Assembly (NCBI RefSeq): GCF_001640805.2
Contig: NC_066850.1
Coordinates: forward strand, 8,707,915-8,771,914
Direction: 5' to 3'
DNA length: 64,000 nt
DNA from: Lates calcarifer
Lineage: Eukaryota; Chordata; Actinopteri; Centropomidae
Position 1 is the stretch's first letter. Each line of letters starts with the position of its first letter. The notes under the pieces were generated by a model. The model was not told where the DNA came from. It did not search any database and saw only the letters and a list, made by a program, of their open reading frames with translations. Below, one piece after another: positions 56,585 to 64,000 of this stretch. Both the position numbers and the translations under genes were made by a program.

Positions 56585-56898
56585 GAGGCCTGGATGTTGA
56601 AACAAACTTTAGCGCTGCCTTTTGGTCGTTAATTAAGAGGCCTGGATGCTAAAACAAACTCTGGAGCTGCTTTCTGGTCGTTAATGGAGAGGCCTGGATG
56701 CTGAAAACAAACTCTGGAGCTGCTTTTTGGTCGTTAGTAAAGAGGCCTGGATGCTAAAACAAACGCTGGATATGCTTTTTGGTCGTTAATAAAGAGGTCT
56801 GGATGCTAAAACAAGCTCTGGATGTGCTTTTTGGTCGTTAATAAAGAGGTCTGGATGCTAAAACAAACTCTGGAGCTACTTTTTTGTCGAACGAGTGA
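56585..56898 (+). repeat. 52-bp minisatellite inside the first exon of the transcript
   Basis: Six tandem copies start at 56585, 56637, 56689, 56742, 56794 and 56846, with unit lengths of 52-53 bp. Each copy begins GAGGCCTGGATGCT (or GAGGTCTGG), continues AAAACAAACTCTGGAGC and ends TTTTTGGTCGTTAATAAA. A degenerate seventh start (GACTGGACGCTG) follows. Copies differ at about 5-15% of positions by eye. The unit is not a multiple of three and encodes nothing. Confidence 0.95.
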
Positions 56899-57194
56899 GA
56901 CTGGACGCTGAACACACCTGCGGCGCGAAGGTGAGGCTAACAGTTAGCGGCTAGCTTTAGCATTAACGTTATCGGATAGCGTTAGCATTAGCATTACCGT
57001 GTAATGATATTTTTGAACTCCATTTTCAGTAAGTATATCGCGTGGGTAAGAATGTGTTTGTGTTTCTGAGACTTTAGCGTCCAAGACGTGAGTTGTGGAG
57101 CGTAGTAACTGTTTAGTTGTCTGTTTACAACTCCGCTTGCTTTACATTTCTCCTTACAATTACTCTGCAGATAATTTACTGTGTTGTAATTTTG

Positions 57195-57560
57195 TGCTCA
57201 ACCTTGGTCATTTTAAGCCAATTAATGGCGGATTATCATGTCTATGTGATCATTTTGTGTCTATTTCTGGTGGTATGGCATCGTTTTGTGTCTCTAGCTA
57301 GCTGTTTTGCATCTACTCACGGTCAGCTTCTTTGTGGTTGTTTTGTATCGTATTCTGTCTTTGTAGTTTTGTGTCTATTCCAGGTCATTTAACGTTTCTT
57401 TGTGGTCATTTTGTGTTTCAGTGTGGCAGTTAAGAATCTCATTATGATAGTTTTGCGACTCAGGTTTTTTTTTATTTTTTTTTTTTTATACCTCTTTGTC
57501 GTTTTGTGTGTCTTCATAGCTTTGTGGTAGTAATTTGTCCATAGCCATCTATTGATCCTC
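57195..57560. repeat. Degenerate ttttgtgtct tandem array, inverse of the ada2-intron array
   Basis: Loose units built on TTTTGTGTCT and TTTGTGGTCATTTTGTGT, the reverse complement of the motif at 37775-38035. It lies in the first intron of the putative transcript. Confidence 0.65.
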
Positions 57561-60439
57561 TGTTGTGTATATTATTGATTAGAAATTTGTTTGTGGTGAA
57601 TCCAGACCTCTTTGAGCTCAGATTTGTGTTAAATACAAGCTTGAAAACTAGATTTTAAGTCTGTAGTAGGTCACAATGTACGAGCTGAGCTCACTGTTAG
57701 AAATCTTTGTAAAAAATATTTTGAAAAATTGATTTTCTCTCTGAAATCAATAAAGTCATCTTCTAGTAATGTAGTAATAATTAATTTATGCACCTCAAAA
57801 CTCAAAGTGTGATTTTCAGGGTTCTAGTGTTCAGTTTTCAGTTTTGTATTCTTCTACACTGTTCAAGTTTTTTTTTTCTTTATTAATGAGGTTATTTGTT
57901 TTTCAAGTGTTGTACTTGTGTTGTCCAGGTTTACTGGTTCAGCTGCTGCAGCCTGGACAGAAACACCAGCTCTCACCTTAAAAACCAAACAAGTATGTGT
58001 CCTCAAGATTTACCCAGTCTGAAAAAAATGTGTTGATGAGCTGGATTATTCATGTTAGTAACAGTGTTGGTATTTAATGAGTTTAGTATTGAATATAATA
58101 ATAACTGAATAATTGTGTCACTAAATTGTCAGAAAATAATACTGGTTATAATAATTTTTTAAAACTCAAAATAGTTGTTAATTTTCTGCCTGTGGACTGA
58201 AGTATAATTAAAAGCACAAGTTAAAACCCTGCTTACAAAAACTTACTTAGGTGAAAGTTTTTATTATGCAGTTCACAGTAATATACATTCCTCCAGTGAT
58301 TAGCTGACAGACAATTAATATAGAAATTTAAGAAAATCATTCTAGTTAGATTTTCCCAAATATTTAATGTCATTGCTTCTTATAGATGTGATGCTTTTTC
58401 TTATCATATGTGACAGTAAACAGCCCATTTTCTGAAGCACTAATCTGATGTTTGAAAAATGTTCTGGTTCAGCTGCAATGTTGATTTTTTATCTGTGTTT
58501 TCATGGTTCAACTGTTGATGAGGAATAGGTAATAGTGTATTGAACTTTTTCCTTTGTATATTTCTCTTTTTATTTCCTCCAGGTGTCACCACTTTGTCCA
58601 CGATCGCAGAGAGTCTTCGCACAATGAAGAAGTTCTTTGAGACCAGGACTGAGGCCTCCAGGTAATTCACAAACAGGTTTACGTCAACTGTCCAACATAG
58701 AGCACTGACATTAAACTGGTCATGTTCAGTAATTGATCTTCAGTCTGAATAGTTTGTCACAAAAGACCTCACTCATTAAAATTTATTTACATAGTTCATG
58801 AATGTACAGTTAAAAGAAAATGAAGAATTTAAACATCAGCTCTCTGTCTCCCTCTCTCTCTCTCCTTCACTCTCTTAAGCCTGGCGCAAAGATTTTTAAA
58901 ATCTTACCAGATGTAGAAAATGTGAGAGACCACACACATGACGACCAATAATGTCAGATTTCACAGTTCTGTTCTTATGGTGTGTGATCTGCAGAGAGAA
59001 GACCAACACAGCTACACCACACACTAACAGATTAACCACCAACAACCAGAGTCTGGACTCTCAGAACTCCAAATCTCACAACTTTAGAGTAAACAAACAT
59101 GGTGGACCACAACATTTGTTGTGCTTCTGTCTTCAATCAGCTTGCTGCCTGATTGGCTATAGTTCCATTCCATTTGACAGTCCACAGAATGCACGCTCAG
59201 CTTTCCTCAGTGTTCCCCCCAAACAACAAGATTTCTGATCAGTATAATGTGTAATATCTATCAAGGCGGCTCTAATTGTCTTTAGAGCAGATCAGGGAGG
59301 GTAAAATCACTCTGAACACACCTCACACCACAGGAGAATCTGACAAGATCATCTTTAGAACCAATTGATAATCAGACCTTTGCTGACTTTGATCAGGGGG
59401 GGCAATATCTCTTGGTGTGTACCTCGCTTTACTCTTCTCTCTCACTCTGATGCTTTCTCTCTATCTCCGTCTCTCCCTTACCCTCTCTCTGTCTTTGTCA
59501 TTTTTGAAGAAAAATGTGAAGAACTTTTTCAGTCCGGTTTCACATTGTTCTTCATTTTGGCTTCTATCAATCAAATTTTGTTAAAATTTTAACTGACTGA
59601 AGCAAAGCTAGTGGAGTCAGTTCTCCAGTCAGAGCAGCTTCTTCTGTCTTTGTGTAGAAAGCAAATGTAACTTGTGAACTACTTTTGATTAGTGTAGAAC
59701 CAGTTAGTCCACACTCTTTCTTTGTAGATTCTTTTCTTCTTTGTAGATTTAGTGTCTTTTAATTCTCTATATTATGACAGTTTGAAGTTCAATACCCAGA
59801 AACACTCTGTGCTTTTATTTCGATGTCTTAAAAGTCACATCTTTATATTGTTTCTTGTGTTTTTCGCCACAGAATTCAAACTTGAACCATTAAATCACAG
59901 AGAGAAGAGACAGACATGAAGACATTTCCAGAAGGTCAGTGTTAGTTTATTCTTTTCAGTCTGACTCTGTCATTATCTCAGCTGCAGTTTGACACTTTAA
60001 AACCTCTTGTCTGGAACAATTAGCAACAAATTAAAGCAATTAGTATTAGTATTTTTCAAAAATGTAGCTGCAAAAAATAAGTTAAAAAATATGGAAGGCT
60101 ATATATACATATAACAGGAAAATATAAAACCTTAGTTCAGAACAGAATAGAAACTCTTTTAGTAAATTGTTTTAAAAAATAGGTATAAAACTGTAAAATA
60201 AATTGATAAATTGTAAACCTTTAAATATTAAGTATAAAACCAACCTTCAAAATTGTCTAAAAAATAAATATAAAATCTTAAATAAATAGTTTTAAAAAGT
60301 AAGTACGAAATCATTTAAAATACATTTAAAACCCTAAAGGAATTGGTCTAAAAATAATGTGGTCTAAAACACTTAACAAACCTCATTAAATAAGGTTAAA
60401 ACCTTTAAATGTTTGACATTCAAAGTCTGCATAAACCAA

Positions 60440-60690
60440 ATTTGCAATTCAATTTTATGTATATAGGGCAGAATCACAAAAGTCATCTCAAGGCACTTTT
60501 CATATAGAGCAGATCTATACTGTACTCTTTAGATTATTATAATAAAAGAGAGAGAGACCCTACAGAACTTCCTTTTAAGAGGCAGAAACCGGTCTCAGGG
60601 TGGGCAGCCATCTACCTCAACTGGGTTCATGTTAGAGTGAGGCAGTAACTTGTTGCTATAGTACCACACTAGTGGACATGCCCCCAGCCT
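60440..60690 (+). mobile_element. Common acanthomorph dispersed repeat
   Basis: CAATTCAATTTTATGTATAT, CAGAATCACAAAAGTCATCT, CAAGGCACTTTTCATATAGA, CTTCCTTTTAAGAGGCAGAA and GGGCAGCCATCTACC occur in the order of a very abundant repeat of spiny-rayed fish. It is the best single hint that the source is an acanthomorph. Confidence 0.65.
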
Positions 60691-60860
60691 CTCAGAGCAG
60701 AGAGAGCTCCTTGTTTTTTCATGATTTTGAAACCTAATTTTATATATTTGCTGATTTTTAACCATTCATATTTACCTGGATGGTTAACAGCACATTTTTC
60801 TGTGGTGTGACTTAGAATGTTGTAATTAATTAGTGTAACTGCTTTACACAGACTTAAAAA

Positions 60861-60861
<1 letters not shown>

Positions 60862-60903
<42 letters not shown>
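60862..60903. repeat. AT microsatellite
   Basis: About 20 uninterrupted AT units in an intron of the putative transcript. Confidence 0.95.
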
Positions 60904-60904
<1 letters not shown>

Positions 60905-61719
60905 CCTTTAAAAATAGGGCTAAAAAGTAAGTATGAAATCTGTACAGAATAAATGTAGAACCTTAAAAATATCTTAAATATATCTAACCCTAAAAACTAT
61001 ATGACTGAACAGTGAGTGTAAAACTTGAATCATTACATTTTTTCTTAAAATAAAATGCAATAAAATGATCTGAATAATTTCAGTTACAAAATAGAGAAAT
61101 GCAACTCAAAAGTTTAGAAAGACACTTAATGATTTTATTCCACACAGCATTTAATAAACCACAGCAAAGATAATGACATTTGACCACAAGGAAACTTCTT
61201 ACGAGCATATTTTCCAAAGATGAACACGTACGTCATAAGTCGTTGATTGTTCATAAAGGTGCTTAGTAAAGTCTTTAGAAAATGTGCCCATGACTTCATG
61301 TTAGATGGTGAAAGTCTTATCTAATTAACAACTTCATAACACTTGTTTTCTTTCATCCACTTCAGGTCTTGAGCTGCTGTTGACTTCTCCTCCTCCTGCA
61401 GAGACAAGAACACGTATTATGACATGCATCTTAAGACAAAGTAACTATCTTAAAGCAGCCATCTTACCTGTGTTTTTCACAGACACACTTCAACACAGTG
61501 TTTGTGGGTCAGGTTAGATTTTCCTATTTTGCTATTTCAAACAATGCAATATCAATACTCAGATCCAATCTATTGCTGTGTACATAGTCCTGTTCGTATT
61601 GTTATATATTGTTATATTGTTTGTATTGTTATATATTATTTTGTTTTATATCTTGTCTTGTATATATAATGCCCTTTTCTATTTTTGCTGTTGCAACACT
61701 GAATTTCTCAATTATCTCA

Positions 61720-61725
61720 AATAAA
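61720..61725 (+). terminator. Polyadenylation signal of the putative transcript
   Basis: AATAAA after a GTTGCAACACTGAATTTCTC phrase that is typical of retroelement-derived 3' ends in fish. The satellite array begins within about 40 bp. Confidence 0.45.
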
Positions 61726-61764
61726 TACTTCTGAACACTGAAAATTGTCTGTTTAATGTATGAA

Positions 61765-64000
61765 AGTGAATAACTATACTATGACATTTTTTAACCATTT
61801 TTCATGCCATACTATACTATGACATTTTTTGGTGGTTTTTGACTCCTTACTATACTATGACTTTTTTGACAATTTTTGACTCCTTACTATACTATGACTT
61901 TTTTGACAATTTTTGACTCCTTACTATACTGGGACTTTTTTTTGACTCCTTACTATACTGGGACTTTTTTTTGACTCCTTACTATACTATGACTTTTTTT
62001 GACAATTTTTGACTCCTTACTATACTATGACTTTTTTGACAATTTTTGACTCCTTACTATACTATGACTTTTTTTGACAATTTTTGACTCCTTACTATAC
62101 TATGACTTTTTTGACAATTTTTGACTCCTTACTATACTATGACTTTTTTTGACAATTTTTGACTCCTTACTATACTATGACTTTTTTGACAATTTTTGAC
62201 TCCTTACTATACTATGACTTTTTTTGGTGGTTTTTGACAACATACTATACTATGACATTTTTTGGTGGTTTTTGACCCCTTATTATACTATGACATTTTT
62301 TGACCATTTTTCATGCCTTACTATACTATGACATTTTTTGGTGGTTTTTGACCCCTTATTATACTATGACATTTTTTGACCATTTTTCATGCCTTACTAT
62401 ACTATGACATTTTTTAACCATTTTTCATGCCATACTATACTATGACATTTTTTGACGGTTTTTGACCCCTTACTATACTATGACAGTTTTTGACCATTTT
62501 TGACCCCTTACTATACTATGACATTTTTTGACCATTTTTGACAACATACTATACTATGACATTTTTTGACAATTTTTCATGCCTTACTATACTATGACAT
62601 TTTTTGGTGGTTTTTGACCCCTTATTATACTATGACATTTTTTGACCATTTTTCATGCCTTACTATACTATGACATTTTTTGACCATTTTTGACAACATA
62701 CTATACTATGACATTTTTTGGTGGTTTTTGACCCCTTACTATACTATGACATTTTTTGACCATTTTTCATGCCTTACTATGACATTTTTTGGTGGTTTTT
62801 GACTCCTTACTATACTATGACTTTTTTGACAATTTTTGACTCCTTACTATACTGGGACTTTTTTTTGACTCCTTACTATACTGGGACTTTTTTTTGACTC
62901 CTTACTATACTATGACTTTTTTTGACAATTTTTGACTCCTTACTATACTATGACTTTTTTGACAATTTTTGACTCCTTACTATACTATGACTTTTTTTGA
63001 CAATTTTTGACTCCTTACTATACTATGACTTTTTTGACAATTTTTGACTCCTTACTATACTATGACTTTTTTTGACAATTTTTGACTCCTTACTATACTA
63101 TGACTTTTTTGACAATTTTTGACTCCTTACTATACTATGACTTTTTTTGACAATTTTTGACTCCTTACTATACTATGACTTTTTTTTGGACAATTTTTGA
63201 CTCCTTAATATACTATGACTTTTTTTTTGACAATTTTTAACTCCTTACTATACTGGGACTTTTTTTGACAATTTTTTAACTCCTGACTATACTATGACTT
63301 TTTTTGGACAATTTTTGACTCCTTACTATACTATGACTTTTTTTGACAATTTTTGACTCCTTACTATACTGGGACTTTTTTTTGACTTTTTGACTCCTTA
63401 CTATACTATGACTTTTTTGACAATTTTTGACTCCTTACTATACTATGACTTTTTTTGACAATTTTTGACTCCTTACTATACTATGACTTTTTTTTGGACA
63501 ATTTTTGACTCCTTAACTATACTATGACTTTTTTTTTGACAATTTTTAACTCCTTACTATACTGGGACTTTTTTTGACAATTTTTAACTCCTGACTATAC
63601 TATGACTTTTTTTGGACAATTTTTGACTCCTTACTATACTATGACTTTTCTTTGACAATTTTTGACTCCTTACTATACTATGACTTTTTTTGACAATTTT
63701 TGACTCCTTACTATACTGGGACTTTTTTTGACAATTTTTGACTCCTTACTATACTGGGACTTTTTTTGACTCCTTACTATACTATGACTTTTTGGTTGTT
63801 TTTCATACCTTACTATACTATGACTTTTTTTTGACAATTTTTGACTCCTTACTATACTATGACATTTTCTTTGACCAATTTTTTGACTCCTTACTATACT
63901 ATGACTTTTTTTGACACATATTTTTTGACTCCTTACTATACTATGACTTTTTTTGACAATTTTTGACTTCTTACTATACTGGGCCCTTTTTTTTGACTCC
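61765..64000. repeat. Satellite array of about 37-bp units, open at the right edge
   Basis: About 2.2 kb of tandem units, roughly 60 copies. The core is TTACTATACTATGAC followed by TTTTTTGACAATTTTTGACT and CC. Main variants are ...GACATTTTTTGACCATTTTT with CATGCC, ...TTTTTTGGTGGTTTTTGACC with CC, and a short form with ACTGGGAC. Unit length alternates by one or two T's. One strand is strongly T-rich. The array continues beyond base 64000. Confidence 0.95.

Larger units (their letters stand above)
56520..61745 (+). ncRNA. Putative spliced, mostly non-coding transcript
   Basis: I do not recognise a protein gene here, but transcript signals line up. The promoter is at 56.44-56.52 kb. Exon 1 ends GCGCGAAG|GTGAGG at 56930. 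Candidate exons are 57929-57990 (TTGTCCAG acceptor, GTATGT donor), 58583-58661 (TCCTCCAG acceptor, GTAATT donor), 59873-59934 (CGCCACAG acceptor, GTCAGT donor) and a last exon from 61366 (CACTTCAG acceptor) to AATAAA at 61720-61725. Joined, the longest frames are short: MKKFFETRTEASRIQT, and a frame of about 55 codons starting MKTFPEG. Neither matches a family I know. It could be a long non-coding RNA or the 5' UTR of an unrecognised gene. Exon calls rest on splice consensus only. Confidence 0.35.

Noticed and set aside
61765..64000. Regular repeat array considered as CRISPR-like
   Set aside because: There are no unique spacers between repeats; the units are a contiguous eukaryotic satellite.

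Overview
The window is nuclear DNA from a bony fish. Every gene has introns with GT/AG borders. The recognisable proteins are vertebrate, and the introns are AT-rich and full of repeats that I recognise from spiny-rayed (acanthomorph) fish genomes. No species can be named from the sequence alone.

Layout, left to right. (1) 2.3-11.2 kb, minus strand: the 5' end of a gene best read as mybpc1 (slow myosin-binding protein C), with a TATA promoter, a start exon reading MPEPTKK and four small in-frame Pro/Glu-rich exons; the rest runs off the left edge. (2) 14.5-19.4 kb, minus: two tandem ETS-factor genes of the Spi-C type. The right copy (281 aa) is well formed; the left copy is more diverged and has an unresolved splice junction. 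(3) 19.4-23.0 kb: simple repeats, no gene seen. (4) 23.5-24.4 kb, minus: the terminal exon of bcl2l13; its Bcl-2-homology exons were not found. (5) 29.5-36.5 kb, plus: atp6v1e1, complete, 226 aa. (6) 36.7-42.0 kb, plus: ada2, complete, 502 aa. (7) 43.3-50.5 kb, minus: a galnt8-type gene, complete, 623 aa, convergent with ada2. (8) 53.0-55.5 kb, minus: rad51ap1, complete, 321 aa. (9) 56.4-61.7 kb, plus: a GC-box/CCAAT promoter followed by what looks like a spliced, mostly non-coding transcript whose first exon contains a 52-bp minisatellite. (10) 61.7 kb to the right end: a tandem satellite of about 37 bp units that continues past the window.

The exon chains for atp6v1e1, ada2, galnt8, rad51ap1 and the right-hand spic gene were joined by hand. 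Each gives an uninterrupted frame with a length divisible by three, close to the human protein length. The genes are not a functional operon. They form a syntenic patchwork: in human, MYBPC1/SPIC lie at 12q23, BCL2L13/ATP6V1E1/ADA2 at 22q11 and GALNT8/RAD51AP1 at 12p13. No clearly new multi-gene system was found. The most interesting items are the ada2 active-site change, the single-exon bcl2l13, the spic tandem pair, the promoter minisatellite transcript, the foldback element between ada2 and galnt8, and the terminal satellite.
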